Shown: positions 1 through 9,837, numbered from the stretch's first letter. The stretch: 64,000 nt of DNA from Paenibacillus sp. HB172176 (GCF_011947265.1 NZ_JAATHD010000003.1:372001-436000), one strand, 5' to 3'. Program-made: numbers and translations. The notes: generated by a model from the sequence alone, not told the origin.

Positions 1-1914
1 GATGACGATCTGGTTATCAAACCGGACAGCACGACCAACAAAAGTCTATATTACAGCAGATTGGGACTATCGCCAGAGCAAGTGGATCAATTGAATGACT
101 ATATCCTTGATCATACCAGGATGGAGCCTTTTATTTTGCCGCGAACCGAGCAATTCGTCGGCTATTTAACGATGGCTCAGAAGAGGCAGATTCCCGGTTA
201 CGGAGAAGTCATTTACTTTATTTCATTCCAGGAAGCTTACTTGTTCCCCGAGCAAGCAGTGGGCGGCGGTGACATTGGCATTGTGAACGCGGGTGAGCTC
301 GTAGCAAAACAAGCGGGAATATCGCGTAACAGGATGGATGGCGCGAAGACGAGCGACTTGCTTCGCGAGGTTGGCGACAGACCGTACGAATACGATCGAC
401 TCAAGTTATCCAACTATATGGTGGATTCGGTTGGTTCCAATCAATTCGGAGAAATCAAATATGTGCATGTGCTTCCACGGTCGACGGTGAAAAACCAGCT
501 TGCCGGCATTTTGATTAACGCGCTCTTCATCTATGGCGGTCTCGCGATTGTCGGCCTCGCGATGGCCTTTCTTGCGGCTCGGAACATGTACAAGCCGATT
601 CGCAACACGGTTAGTGTATTTCATGGTCTTGGAGGAAAAGAGAGCGGAGATGAATTTAATTTCTTGAGAGAAACCGCGCTATCGATTCGTCAAGCCAACG
701 AGAGTCTCCAGAAGACACTTCTGCATCATCGGCTTCCTTTGAAAAACAAGTTTCTGCTCGATTGGATGTTCGGTCTATTGTCAAGGGGAAAGGTTAGAGA
801 GGGGTTGGAAAGATACGGGCTTCTAGCGTTTCAAAAAGGAATGTCTGTCGTGGTGTTTGAATTTTTGAACGACAAAGAAGAAAGCGGTCACTTCTCCCGG
901 GAAGCGATTCTGGATATTCGCAAGCAGACGATCTCGATCATTGCGCAGCAAGTGAAGGCGGAAGCTGCTTGCGAGTGGTTCGCTATTGATGGCAGCAGAT
1001 ATGCGATGCTCGTGCAGGAAGTCGCAACAGCGAAAATTAAAAATGGGATGAGTTCCTCGATTTATGATATCGAAGCGGAATATGACATTCGTTTGGTCGC
1101 AGCGATCGGCCTGCCGGCGGAATCCGCTTTCGAAATCGAAACGTCTTACCATGCTGCGCTGCAATTATTAGACGGACGTTTTGCTTTGTCCCATCAATCC
1201 ATTTTGACGCTTGACGAAGAAGGGAAAGAGCAGAATACGAGCTATTTTTATCCGCTGGATCTGGAGCGGGATTTGATCAACTATGTCATTCAAGGGAAGG
1301 AGCAGCAGGTAAACGCGATCCTGCAGCGCGTGTTGGAGCAAAATCTGAAAGAGAGGGAACTGAACAGCGACATGTTATCGCAATTCATGTTCGCGCTCAC
1401 TGCGACTGTGCAGCGGATTATGCAGCAATTGAACAAAACGACGGAAGAGGTGTTGGGTCAAGACGCCAGTTTGCATGCGGAGCTGCATAAATGCGAGAGC
1501 AGCCAGCTGCTCAGCGAACGGATCACAGATACGTTCAACTCCATCCTCTCAGCCGTTAATGTGGAAAAAGAACAATTGGACAGTAAAATCGCCGATCAAA
1601 TGCTGGCTTATATTCATAACAACTACAACCGGGATCTGTCGCTGTCGGATATGGCGGAGCAATTCAATTTGTCGGCGAGTTATACGAGTTTGTTGTTCGG
1701 GCAGTATATTGGCGAGAATTTCAAGGATTATCTGAATGAATATCGTGTGCGAAAGGCGAAAGAGATTCTCACGGCAAATGCCGATTTGAAAATATACGAA
1801 ATTGCCGGCATGGTTGGCTGCAATCATACCAACACCTTCATTCGCATGTTCAAAAAGTACGCAGGCGTCTCTCCTGGCGCATACGCCAAAAACTTGGAAC
1901 GCCCAACAAGTTGA
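1..1914 (+). CDS. AraC-family regulator with membrane sensor region (5' truncated)
   Basis: The frame is open from base 1, so the true start lies outside the window. One clear membrane span is encoded near 500-575 (hydrophobic run ending AMAFLAARN) and is followed by a basic juxtamembrane MYKPIR, as in single-chain sensor/AraC proteins of Paenibacillus. The region upstream of the span is therefore the C-terminal part of an extracytoplasmic sensor. The last ~100 residues carry the two AraC helix-turn-helix motifs (LSLSDMAEQFNLS and IYEIAGMVGCNH) ending in the usual FKKYAGVSPGAYAK. The stop is close to the solute-binding-protein gene downstream, so it probably regulates uptake of that protein's ligand. 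The ligand cannot be read from the sequence. Confidence 0.85.
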   Translation, partial: DDDLVIKPDSTTNKSLYYSRLGLSPEQVDQLNDYILDHTRMEPFILPRTEQFVGYLTMAQKRQIPGYGEVIYFISFQEAYLFPEQAVGGGDIGIVNAGELVAKQAGISRNRMDGAKTSDLLREVGDRPYEYDRLKLSNYMVDSVGSNQFGEIKYVHVLPRSTVKNQLAGILINALFIYGGLAIVGLAMAFLAARNMYKPIRNTVSVFHGLGGKESGDEFNFLRETALSIRQANESLQKTLLHHRLPLKNKFLLDWMFGLLSRGKVREGLERYGLLAFQKGMSVVVFEFLNDKEESGHFSREAILDIRKQTISIIAQQVKAEAACEWFAIDGSRYAMLVQEVATAKIKNGMSSSIYDIEAEYDIRLVAAIGLPAESAFEIETSYHAALQLLDGRFALSHQSILTLDEEGKEQNTSYFYPLDLERDLINYVIQGKEQQVNAILQRVLEQNLKERELNSDMLSQFMFALTATVQRIMQQLNKTTEEVLGQDASLHAELHKCESSQLLSERITDTFNSILSAVNVEKEQLDSKIADQMLAYIHNNYNRDLSLSDMAEQFNLSASYTSLLFGQYIGENFKDYLNEYRVRKAKEILTANADLKIYEIAGMVGCNHTNTFIRMFKKYAGVSPGAYAKNLERPTS

Positions 1915-1949
1915 AACGGTTCGGGTATGAAAGGAAGGAGGACACTCAT

Positions 1950-3545
1950 ATGAGAAAGAGCAGAAGAAGGCTATGGCTGTCCGGATGGTCGGGCGTGCTG
2001 TTGTTAAACTTTCTGCTGGTTGGCTGCGAGTCCGGAAATCAACATTCTGCGAACGGGCCGACCGCCACAGTGGATCCGCCTGTATCCGAATCGTTCATCG
2101 TCAGCGAAAAGCCGCTCACGCTGAGCATCTTCTATTTCCTGCAAAATAACGTGTTTAACGACAATTGGCCGGTGTTCAAGCAAGCTGCGGAATGGACGAA
2201 CATTACTTTGCACGGCACCATTCCGCAATCGGCTACGAATGCCGATCAGTTGTTTCATCTGATGATGACAAGCGGCTCCATTGACGACATAGTGGAAACG
2301 ACGAAGGACAATTTCAGCAAGTATGGCTCGCAAGGGGAGTTCGTGCCGCTGGATACGTTAATTGATCAGTATGCGCCTCACTACAAGGCGTTTCTGGAGC
2401 AGAATCCGGATGTGAGGCGAAACGCCACTTCGGCGGACGGCCATATGTATTTTATTCCGTTCGTATCGGACGGCGAGCTCTCGACAGGTTGGTTCATTCG
2501 TCAAGATTGGCTGGACAAGCTGAACCTTGATGTTCCGACGAATGTACAGCAGTTTCACGATGTCTTAACCGCGTTCCGCGATGGGGATCCGAACGGCAAC
2601 GGCAAGCAGGATGAAATTCCTTATTTCATGCAGGGCAAGGAATATGGCATTTATTATTTGCTCGGGCTGTTCGATGTGGGCTGCCGAGATTTTTGCCTCT
2701 CTACGGACGGCAGCCAGGTCGTGTTCGGCGCGATGGACGACGCGTATGCCGCAGCTATTCAGAAAATTTCCGATTGGTACAACGAAGGGTTGATCGACCC
2801 CGAAATTTTCACCCGCGGATCGGAGGGGCCGACCTATTTATTCGGTAACGACCTGGCAGGATCAACCCACGATTGGTTTGGCAGCGCATCATCCTTTAAC
2901 GATACGATGCAAAGCAAAGTGCCCGGGTTCTCGCTTCTTCCAATCGCTCCGCCGGCCAGCGAATCAGGCCGCGTCATCGAGTGGGATTATCGCAATCGCA
3001 ACAAGGATTTCGGCTGGGGCATTTCGGCTCAGAACGCCTATCCTGAGGAGACGATGAAATACTTCGATTTCTGGTTTACGGATGAGGGACGAAGGCTCAG
3101 CAACTTTGGCGTCGAAGGGCAGCACTATACGATGGTGGATGGCAAACCGACTTTTACGGATGAGATACTGCGAACGGGAACGGTGAACGTAACGCTCCGC
3201 AATCTCGGAGCACAGCTCGGCATTGGATTTCAGCAAGATTTCGAGTACGAGAAGCAATGGACGAATGCGATCGGTCTAAAGGGACTGGAGCTCTATACGG
3301 CAAACAATTATGTTAAGTATCATGTGAAGCTCCCCATCCTCCCCTATACGATTGAGGAGGAAGCGGAAGTGAAGAAGCTGAAGGGCGCGATTGAAGACTA
3401 TCGGGATGAACAGGCCAAGAAGTGGATTCTACGAAACGAGAAGGTCGCCGATCATTGGGAAGAATACAGCGCAGCCTTGAAAAGGATGGGCATCGATGAA
3501 TTGCTGGAAATCATGAATCGGGCATACAATCGCTACAAATCATGA
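1950..3545 (+). CDS. Extracellular solute-binding lipoprotein (family 1, sugar-type)
   Basis: About 531 aa. The chosen ATG at 1950 has AAGGAGG at 1935-1941; an in-frame TTG at 1911 that overlaps the previous stop has no such site. The N-terminus is a lipoprotein signal: basic MRKSRRRLW, a hydrophobic stretch, and lipobox LVGC. The rest resembles the large LplA/YtcQ-type binding proteins of Paenibacillus, including a DGDPNGNGKQDEIPY calcium-loop-like segment common in this group. It would sit outside the membrane and deliver an oligosaccharide or similar ligand to an ABC permease that is not in the window (probably upstream). Paired with the AraC regulator ending at 1914. Confidence 0.85.
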   Translation: MRKSRRRLWLSGWSGVLLLNFLLVGCESGNQHSANGPTATVDPPVSESFIVSEKPLTLSIFYFLQNNVFNDNWPVFKQAAEWTNITLHGTIPQSATNADQLFHLMMTSGSIDDIVETTKDNFSKYGSQGEFVPLDTLIDQYAPHYKAFLEQNPDVRRNATSADGHMYFIPFVSDGELSTGWFIRQDWLDKLNLDVPTNVQQFHDVLTAFRDGDPNGNGKQDEIPYFMQGKEYGIYYLLGLFDVGCRDFCLSTDGSQVVFGAMDDAYAAAIQKISDWYNEGLIDPEIFTRGSEGPTYLFGNDLAGSTHDWFGSASSFNDTMQSKVPGFSLLPIAPPASESGRVIEWDYRNRNKDFGWGISAQNAYPEETMKYFDFWFTDEGRRLSNFGVEGQHYTMVDGKPTFTDEILRTGTVNVTLRNLGAQLGIGFQQDFEYEKQWTNAIGLKGLELYTANNYVKYHVKLPILPYTIEEEAEVKKLKGAIEDYRDEQAKKWILRNEKVADHWEEYSAALKRMGIDELLEIMNRAYNRYKS

Positions 3546-3590
3546 ATGAAACCGAAACGTTTGATTCGGAATATCATTTATCGGTTACAT

Positions 3591-3632
3591 AAAGAGCAGA
3601 CGAGCAGATTGATCTCGCGCTGCTCTTTTTGT
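3591..3632 (+). terminator. Rho-independent terminator after binding-protein gene
   Basis: Inverted repeat AAAGAGCAG (3591-3599) and CTGCTCTTT (3620-3628), running into a T-rich tail. It ends the regulator/binding-protein unit before speD. Confidence 0.75.
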
Positions 3633-3693
3633 GTTTATTTTGGAATCAGAGGCCGTTGCTCGGGAAATAGTAGGTAAAGAAGAGGTGATCAGC

Positions 3694-4494
3694 ATGGCGT
3701 TAACAGCACAAGAACGCATTCAACTGCATGGCTTCAATAATCTGACCAAGACGCTTAGCTTCAACATGTACGATATCTGCTTCACGAAGACGAAGGAAGA
3801 GCGGGAGGCGTATATTGCTTATATTGACGAGCAATATAACTCGGATCGGCTGACCTCCATTCTGAATCAGGTAGCGGAAATGATCGGGGCGCATGTGCTC
3901 AATACGGCAAAGCAGGATTATGTGCCGCAAGGAGCCAGCGTGACGCTGCTTGTCTCGGAAGGTCCGGTCGTGGAGGTGCCTGTTGATTCCTATGAGGAAT
4001 CGCCGGGACCTCTTCCCTCCGTTGCCGTGCTTGCGCTGGACAAAAGCCATATTACTGTCCACACCTATCCGGAATATCATCCGAACGAAGGCATAAGCAC
4101 GTTCCGCGCGGATATCGACGTCTCCACTTGCGGGGAGATTTCGCCGCTCAAGGCACTTCGCTTCCTCATTCATTCCTTCGATACGGACATTATGATGATC
4201 GATTACAAGGTGCGCGGCTTCACCCGCGATATTAACGGTAAGAAGCTGTTCATCGATCACGAGATCAATTCCATTCAGAATTATATTCCGAAGGAGCAAA
4301 GTGAGCTTTACGACATGATCGATGTGAATATTTATCAGGAAAATCTGTTCCATACCAAATGCCGGCTTAAGAAATTTGATCTCAACAATTATCTGTTCGG
4401 GTATACGAAGGACTCGTTGTCGGATGAAGAGCAGGAAGAGATTACGAATCGCCTGAAGCAAGAGATGGACGAAATCTTCTATCATATCCAATGA
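3694..4494 (+). CDS. speD: S-adenosylmethionine decarboxylase proenzyme, long (E. coli-like) type
   Basis: 266 aa; ATG at 3694 with an AGAGGTGAT site upstream. It removes the carboxyl group of S-adenosylmethionine to supply aminopropyl groups for spermidine. The motif [13 protein letters not shown] contains the self-cleavage Lys117-Ser118 pair; Ser118 would become the pyruvoyl cofactor and the following His residues are conserved in the family. The length matches the ~264-aa enterobacterial class rather than the ~125-aa SpeH form of Bacillus subtilis. It is followed 22 bases later by a short-chain dehydrogenase, but no spermidine synthase is adjacent. Confidence 0.92.
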   Translation: MALTAQERIQLHGFNNLTKTLSFNMYDICFTKTKEEREAYIAYIDEQYNSDRLTSILNQVAEMIGAHVLNTAKQDYVPQGASVTLLVSEGPVVEVPVDSYEESPGPLPSVAVLALDKSHITVHTYPEYHPNEGISTFRADIDVSTCGEISPLKALRFLIHSFDTDIMMIDYKVRGFTRDINGKKLFIDHEINSIQNYIPKEQSELYDMIDVNIYQENLFHTKCRLKKFDLNNYLFGYTKDSLSDEEQEEITNRLKQEMDEIFYHIQ

Positions 4495-4516
4495 AAAAAC
4501 AAGGAGCTGAGTGAGC

Positions 4517-5386
4517 ATGTCCAGTACGCCAACAAAGAAACCCATATTCCCGCCGCAAAATCAAAATCAGCAGCCGGGCATCGAATCAGAGATGCTTCCG
4601 CTCCCGGTATTCGAGACGCCGGCTTACAAGGCTGCCGGTAAGCTCGCAGGCAAGGTCGCGATTATTACGGGAGGCGACAGCGGAATCGGAAGAGCCGTTG
4701 CCGTGGCTTATGCGAAGGAAGGCGCTGAATTAAGCATCGTCTATAAGAACGAGCATGGAGACGCAAAGAAGACGGAGCAGCTCGTGACGGAATACGGCGC
4801 TCGTTGTCTGCTGCTTCCCGGAGATACGGGTGACGAGGCGTTCTGCAAGAACGTGATTGCCCAGACGATTCAGACCTACGGCAAGCTCGACATTGTTGTC
4901 AACAACGCGGCAGAGCAGCATGTCCGCAAGAAGCTGGAGGATATTACTTCGGAGCAGCTTCATGCCACCTTCCAAACGAACGTATTCGGCATGTTCTATC
5001 TGACCATCGCCGCGATGCCGCATTTGAAATCCGGCAGCTGTATTATTAATACGGCATCCATTACGGCGTATAAGGGAAATCCGACATTGATCGATTATTC
5101 ATCGACCAAAGGCGCAATCGTCTCCTTCACCAGGGCGCTCGCCGCGAATGTGGCTGGAGACGGAATCCGAGTGAACGGCGTTGCGCCGGGACCGATCTGG
5201 ACGCCGCTCATTCCAGCCTCCTTCGATCCTGAGTCCGTGTCCACCTTCGGCTCCGATACGCCGATGGGCAGGGCGGGACAGCCGCATGAGCTCGCTGCGG
5301 CGTATGTCTATCTCGCGAGCGAGGACTCCAGCTATATGACGGGTCAGATGCTGCATATTAACGGAGGCGAGCCCGTGAATGGTTGA
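4517..5386 (+). CDS. Short-chain dehydrogenase/reductase (YhdF/YghA-like)
   Basis: 289 aa from the ATG at 4517, with AAGGAG at 4501-4506; a GTG six bases earlier is too close to that site. A ~45-aa N-terminal extension rich in Pro and Gln precedes the Rossmann domain, typical of the YhdF/YghA general-stress subgroup. NAD(P)-binding ITGGDSGIGRA, NNAA, the catalytic serine in the NTASIT segment, and YSSTK (catalytic Tyr and Lys) are all intact. The substrate is unknown; family members are often annotated as glucose dehydrogenase-like or general stress oxidoreductases. Confidence 0.88.
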   Translation: MSSTPTKKPIFPPQNQNQQPGIESEMLPLPVFETPAYKAAGKLAGKVAIITGGDSGIGRAVAVAYAKEGAELSIVYKNEHGDAKKTEQLVTEYGARCLLLPGDTGDEAFCKNVIAQTIQTYGKLDIVVNNAAEQHVRKKLEDITSEQLHATFQTNVFGMFYLTIAAMPHLKSGSCIINTASITAYKGNPTLIDYSSTKGAIVSFTRALAANVAGDGIRVNGVAPGPIWTPLIPASFDPESVSTFGSDTPMGRAGQPHELAAAYVYLASEDSSYMTGQMLHINGGEPVNG

Positions 5387-5482
5387 GCCCGCGATTAGGA
5401 ATGATTCTGTGCGAAATGATATAATGATGAAGGAGGGCGTGATGGCCCGGATAATCATTATGAAGCATAAGGAGATGTACAT

Positions 5483-6718
5483 ATGACGCGAGAGTTAAGC
5501 AGCAATCTGGAGAAATACGCCGAGCTGATCGTTCGTACCGGCGTGAATGTGCAGGAAGGCCAGGATGTGTTCGTAACCGGGGCTGTTGAGGCTGCCGAGC
5601 TTGTTCGTAATGTGGCGTCCAAAGCGTATGAAGCGGGAGCGAGAAACGTTCATGTCGATTGGACGGATGACGCATTGTCCCGCTTGAAATATGAGAAGGC
5701 GGCGCCGGATGTATTCGAGCAATTTCCGGAGTGGGAGACGTCCAAGCGCAATTCGTTCGTGGAGCGGGGAGCTGTGTTCATCTCCATCGTGTCTTCGAAT
5801 CCGGATTTGTTGAAGGGCGTGGATTCCGCCCGGATTTCCGCTTTCCAGAAGGCATCGGGAATGGGGTTGAAGGAGTTCCGCAGGGCGATTCAGTCCGACA
5901 AGGTCAGCTGGACTGTTGTTGCCGCCGCAGGCCAGGATTGGGCGGCGAAGGTATTCCCTGACGCTTCCGGCGAGGAAGCCGTTCAGAATCTTTGGACGGC
6001 GATCTTCGACTCCGTGCGGCTTCATGAAGCCGATCCGGTTGAAGCATGGGTGAAGCACAATGAAACGCTGCATGAGAAGGCGGAGATATTGAACAAGCAT
6101 CGCTTCGCCAAGCTGCATTACACGGCGCCCGGTACGGATCTCACCGTAGGTCTGCACGAGAAGCATCTCTGGGTCGCTGCGGGCAGCACGAATCAGCAAG
6201 GAAACTCATTCATGGCCAATATGCCGACGGAAGAGGTATTCACCGTGCCTCTGAAGGATGGCACGAACGGTTATGTCAGCAGCACGAAGCCGCTTAGCTA
6301 CGGCGGCAATATTATCGACAAGTTCAAGATTACGTTCGAGAACGGTCGGATTGTCAAAGCGGAAGCCGAGACTGGCGAGGAAATTCTGAACAAGCTGGTC
6401 GAGATTGACGATGGCGCGCATTATCTGGGCGAGGTGGCGCTCGTTCCCCATGAATCGCCGATTTCGCAATCCGGCATACTCTTCTACAATACGCTGTTTG
6501 ACGAGAATGCTTCGAATCATCTTGCTATCGGAAGCGGCTACGCCTTCAATGTGGAGGGCGGCAAGACGATGTCGCCGGAGGAGCTCGAAGCGCATGGCGT
6601 CAATTCGAGCATTACGCATAATGACTTTATGATCGGCTCGGCCGAGATGAATATCGACGGCATTCAAGCCGACGGCACCGTCGTTCCCGTGTTCCGCAAG
6701 GGGAATTGGGCTATTTAA
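5483..6718 (+). CDS. ampS: M29-family metalloaminopeptidase (AmpS-like)
   Basis: 411 aa, ATG at 5483 behind TAAGGAGATG. The protein matches thermophilic-type M29 aminopeptidases along its full length. The MPTEEVFT and GEVALVP segments provide the metal-binding glutamates, FYNTLFDENASNH the conserved Tyr/His region, and THNDFMIGS the C-terminal His/Asp. No signal peptide, so it is a cytosolic exopeptidase that trims N-terminal residues. It stands alone between the dehydrogenase and the des operon. Confidence 0.9.
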   Translation: MTRELSSNLEKYAELIVRTGVNVQEGQDVFVTGAVEAAELVRNVASKAYEAGARNVHVDWTDDALSRLKYEKAAPDVFEQFPEWETSKRNSFVERGAVFISIVSSNPDLLKGVDSARISAFQKASGMGLKEFRRAIQSDKVSWTVVAAAGQDWAAKVFPDASGEEAVQNLWTAIFDSVRLHEADPVEAWVKHNETLHEKAEILNKHRFAKLHYTAPGTDLTVGLHEKHLWVAAGSTNQQGNSFMANMPTEEVFTVPLKDGTNGYVSSTKPLSYGGNIIDKFKITFENGRIVKAEAETGEEILNKLVEIDDGAHYLGEVALVPHESPISQSGILFYNTLFDENASNHLAIGSGYAFNVEGGKTMSPEELEAHGVNSSITHNDFMIGSAEMNIDGIQADGTVVPVFRKGNWAI

Positions 6719-6771
6719 CCGCATTTCCTGACAGAATACAGCAAAGAAGCAGTCTTCTCCAATCATTCGCA

Positions 6772-6809
6772 CAAGTCGCCTATATGACATTTGTCATATA
6801 GGCGACTTG
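6772..6809. promoter_or_regulatory. 38-bp perfect palindrome upstream of des (candidate DesR site)
   Basis: Two 18-base arms (6772-6789 and 6792-6809) are exact reverse complements around a TT centre. The core reads TATGACA-TT-TGTCATA, a 7-2-7 arrangement like NarL/LuxR-family response-regulator sites. No T-run follows on either strand, which speaks against a simple terminator. It lies ~55 bases upstream of the des -10 box. Binding by DesR is an inference. Confidence 0.55.
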
Positions 6810-6822
6810 ACGTTTATGACTG

Positions 6823-6849
6823 TTGGCGGCGTCGAATGAATTCTACAAT
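6823..6849 (+). promoter_or_regulatory. Probable des promoter
   Basis: A good -10 box TACAAT lies at 6844-6849. The best -35 match (TTGGCG, 6823-6828) is poor and only 15 bases away, as expected for a promoter that needs an activator. The palindrome centred at 6790 would lie about 65 bases upstream of the start point. Confidence 0.45.
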
Positions 6850-6916
6850 AGAGGTAGAATCATTGACGCTGCGATGAATTTGTCAGAAACGGCGTCCCTA
6901 CGAGGAGGAAGACAGC

Positions 6917-7975
6917 GTGCTGGAACAGAAACAAGCGCAATTAAAGAAAAGCATGGCTCCATTCGAGAAAAATAATATGAAAACAAGTATCGGACAATTG
7001 ATAAATTCGCTTATTCCAACATTATTGCTGTGGTATGCGGCCTATTATTGCCTATCGATTTCTTATCTCTTGACGCTCGCGATCAGCTTGCTCGCGTCGG
7101 CATTTGTCATTCGGACGTTCATTATTTTCCATGATTGCTGCCATGGCTCGTTCTTCAAGAATAAGAAAGCCAATGACATTCTGGGAATTATAACGGGAGT
7201 CATTACCCTGGTGCCTTATCAACAGTGGAAGAACGCGCATGCGATACATCACGCGACGAGCAGCAATCTCGATAAGAGAGGCGTCGGCGATCTCTGGATT
7301 CTGACCGTTGAAGAATATGCGTCTCGAGGCTGGTTCCGAAAGCTGCTATATCGCGCGTATCGTCATCCGCTCGTCATGTTTGGACTCGGACCGATAGCCG
7401 TGTTCGCGGTGCAATACCGCTTCAATCGCAAAGGCGCAAGACGCAAGGAACGGATGAATACGTATCTGATGAATGCGCTGATCGTATCTCTCTACGCACT
7501 GATGTGCTGGGCGATCGGCTGGCAGGCTTTCCTGATGGTGCAGGGACCGATCTTCTATCTATCCGGCTTGCTGGGCATATGGCTGTTCTACGTGCAGCAT
7601 CAGTTCGAGGATTCCTACTTCGAGAACGAGGACGAGTGGAGCTATGTGCGAGCGGCGGTCGACGGCAGCTCCTATTATAAGCTTCCGAGGATGCTTCAAT
7701 GGCTCACCGGCAATATCGGCTTTCATCATGTTCATCATCTTAGCCCCAAGGTGCCTAATTATTACCTCGAGGATGCCCATAATTCCGCTCCTCCGCTTCA
7801 TAAAGCAACAACGATCACAATCAGGCAGAGCCTCGCATCCTTGAAATTCCGTCTGTGGGACGAAGAGAGCAAGAGATTCGTCAGCTTCCGGGCGGTCAAA
7901 CATCGTCTTCGGCAAGGGCAGGCTCCCGCTGTGACCATGAAAGCGAAGAAGATCGATCCGCTCAAGGCCGGCTGA
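6917..7975 (+). CDS. des: Membrane fatty-acid desaturase
   Basis: 352 aa from a GTG at 6917, preceded by GAGGAGG (6902-6908). It introduces a double bond into acyl chains of membrane lipids when fluidity falls. The three histidine clusters of membrane desaturases are present: HDCCHG near residue 74, HAIHH near 113, and FHHVHH near 273, with hydrophobic spans before and between them. The next two genes encode a DesK-like kinase and DesR-like regulator, so this is the B. subtilis des-desKR arrangement. Confidence 0.9.
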   Translation: MLEQKQAQLKKSMAPFEKNNMKTSIGQLINSLIPTLLLWYAAYYCLSISYLLTLAISLLASAFVIRTFIIFHDCCHGSFFKNKKANDILGIITGVITLVPYQQWKNAHAIHHATSSNLDKRGVGDLWILTVEEYASRGWFRKLLYRAYRHPLVMFGLGPIAVFAVQYRFNRKGARRKERMNTYLMNALIVSLYALMCWAIGWQAFLMVQGPIFYLSGLLGIWLFYVQHQFEDSYFENEDEWSYVRAAVDGSSYYKLPRMLQWLTGNIGFHHVHHLSPKVPNYYLEDAHNSAPPLHKATTITIRQSLASLKFRLWDEESKRFVSFRAVKHRLRQGQAPAVTMKAKKIDPLKAG

Positions 7976-8092
7976 ACGATGCAGCGTTCCATCGTTCCCG
8001 ATACTCTGCGAGTCTTGCGCAGCAATGACGTTATGCTACAATGAGGATGAGCTATCGGTTCTAAGTACAGTTCAGGCAAGGAAGGGCAGACC

Positions 8093-9229
8093 ATGAACAA
8101 GTGGTATCAAATTTTCCATCGGAACACGGGACTCAGTCCTTATGTTTGGGTAGTTTTCTGCATTCTGCCGTTCTATTTTATTTTTCGTTCCTCATCGCTT
8201 GCGGGCGTATTGTCCGGCATTGTGATGATCCTCCTGTTTTTTATATGCTACCGGCTGTCCTTTGTGTCCAAAGGATGGCTTGTCTATTTCTGGACGAGTA
8301 TCCAGATCATGATTTCCATCTGGATGACGCTTGCGTTCAGTTATGTGTATTTCTCGATCTTTCTTGCTTTCTTTATCGGCAATATCAAAAATCGCGCAGG
8401 CTTCTTCACGCTCTATGCGATTCATCTGGTCAGCACCTTCATTACTGTCAATTACGGCTTTGCGACGCAAAATCAATTGCTGTACACTCAGTTTCCGTTC
8501 ATTCTGATCTCTTTGATCATTATCATTCTGCTGCCGTTCAACACTTACAATCAGAAGAAGCAAGGTCAGCTTGAAGGGCAGCTCGAGCATGCGAACAAAC
8601 GAATCTCTGAGCTCGTCAAGCTGGAGGAGCGTCAGCGCATCGCGAGGGATCTGCATGACACGCTCGGTCAGAAGCTGAGCCTGATCGGGCTGAAGAGCGA
8701 TCTCGCAGGCAAGCTGATATCGAAGGATCCGACGAGGGCGCAGAGAGAAATACAGGATGTGCAGCAGACGGCTCGCACCGCTCTTAAGGAAGTGCGCGAG
8801 ATGGTGACGCAGATGAGGGGCGTAAGATTGGAGGAAGAGCTGCATCATATTGAACAGATACTGGGAGCAGCCGGAATCGAACTTAGTCTCGAGGGCGACG
8901 CGAGAATAGAGAACACGACGCTGCTCACGGAGAATGTGCTCAGCATGAGCCTCAAGGAAGCGGTTACGAATGTCGTGAAGCATAGCGGAGCCGAAAACTG
9001 TCGGATTTCCATCGCATCCACGCCGACGGAGCTTATTGTGACGGTTGCGGACGATGGCGTCGGAATGGCAGCTTCGCCGGGTTATTACCGAGGGAATGGA
9101 CTGAGGGGCATGAAGGAGCGCTTGGAGTTCGTCAACGGAAGCATGGACATACGTTCGGAATCGGGCACAACGATCATGATTCGAGTACCCCATGCGGCAG
9201 AGCAAGGGGTGAAGGAGCTGAGCGAATGA
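8093..9229 (+). CDS. desK: DesK-like sensor histidine kinase
   Basis: 378 aa, ATG at 8093 behind AAGGAAGGG. About 150 N-terminal residues form a bundle of hydrophobic spans with very short loops, as in the thermosensor DesK. Then comes a HisKA_3 dimerisation/phosphoacceptor helix with the histidine in RIARDLHDTLGQK, and a GHKL ATPase domain (N box SLKEAVTNVVKHS, G boxes DDGVGM and GNGLRGM). It would control phosphorylation of the regulator encoded by the overlapping gene (ATGA overlap at 9226-9229). Sensing of membrane order is inferred from the des neighbour. Confidence 0.88.
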   Translation: MNKWYQIFHRNTGLSPYVWVVFCILPFYFIFRSSSLAGVLSGIVMILLFFICYRLSFVSKGWLVYFWTSIQIMISIWMTLAFSYVYFSIFLAFFIGNIKNRAGFFTLYAIHLVSTFITVNYGFATQNQLLYTQFPFILISLIIIILLPFNTYNQKKQGQLEGQLEHANKRISELVKLEERQRIARDLHDTLGQKLSLIGLKSDLAGKLISKDPTRAQREIQDVQQTARTALKEVREMVTQMRGVRLEEELHHIEQILGAAGIELSLEGDARIENTTLLTENVLSMSLKEAVTNVVKHSGAENCRISIASTPTELIVTVADDGVGMAASPGYYRGNGLRGMKERLEFVNGSMDIRSESGTTIMIRVPHAAEQGVKELSE

Positions 9230-9837
9230 TTACAATCGTCATAGCCGAGGATCAGCGGATGCTGCTCGGCGCGTTGTCCTCTCTTCTCGATCTGGAGGAG
9301 GACATGCAGGTTGTGGGCAAGGCGAGCAACGGCGAGGATGCGCTTCGACTGGTGGAGCAGCTCCGGCCGAATGTATGCGTGATGGATATCGAGATGCCGG
9401 CGAAGAGTGGGCTGGAAGCGGCGGAAGAGCTGAATAACGCAGGCTGTCCGTGCAAGGTTATTATTCTGACGACCTTCGCGAGAGCCGGTTATTTCGAGAG
9501 GGCGATCAAGGCCGGCGTAAGCGGCTATCTGCTGAAGGACAGCCCCAGCGAGGAGCTGGCGAGCTCCATCCGAAGCGTCATGGGGGGCAAGCGCATCTAC
9601 GCTTCGGAGCTGATGGACGAAGCGTATGGCGGCGGAGCGGATAACCCGCTGACCGAGCGCGAGAAGGAAGTGCTCGAGTTGGTCGCCGACGGGAAGAATA
9701 CGAAGGAGATAGCGGGGGAGCTGTTTCTGACGACGGGAACCGTTCGAAACTATATTTCGGTCATTCTGGATAAGCTGGGCGTGAGCAATCGAATAGAAGC
9801 GATAACCCGCTTCAAGGAGAAGGGCTGGTTCAAATGA
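9226..9837 (+). CDS. desR: DesR-like response regulator (NarL/LuxR type)
   Basis: 203 aa, start overlapping the desK stop. The receiver domain holds the acidic pocket (IAEDQ), the phospho-Asp in VMDIEMP, and the Thr/Lys switch residues (LTTFA, LLKDS). The C-terminus is a LuxR helix-turn-helix (LTEREKEVLELVADG ... TVRNYISVILDKLGVSNR). It would bind near des and activate it after phosphorylation by the upstream kinase. Confidence 0.9.
   Translation: MITIVIAEDQRMLLGALSSLLDLEEDMQVVGKASNGEDALRLVEQLRPNVCVMDIEMPAKSGLEAAEELNNAGCPCKVIILTTFARAGYFERAIKAGVSGYLLKDSPSEELASSIRSVMGGKRIYASELMDEAYGGGADNPLTEREKEVLELVADGKNTKEIAGELFLTTGTVRNYISVILDKLGVSNRIEAITRFKEKGWFK

Noticed and set aside
3700-4545. 281-codon minus-strand frame opposite speD
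   Set aside because: The plus frame has the exact pyruvoyl-site motif of SpeD; the antisense frame has no domain.
6772-6809. Plain transcription terminator
   Set aside because: The stem is perfect, but neither strand has a T-run after it, and its core and location fit a regulator site better.
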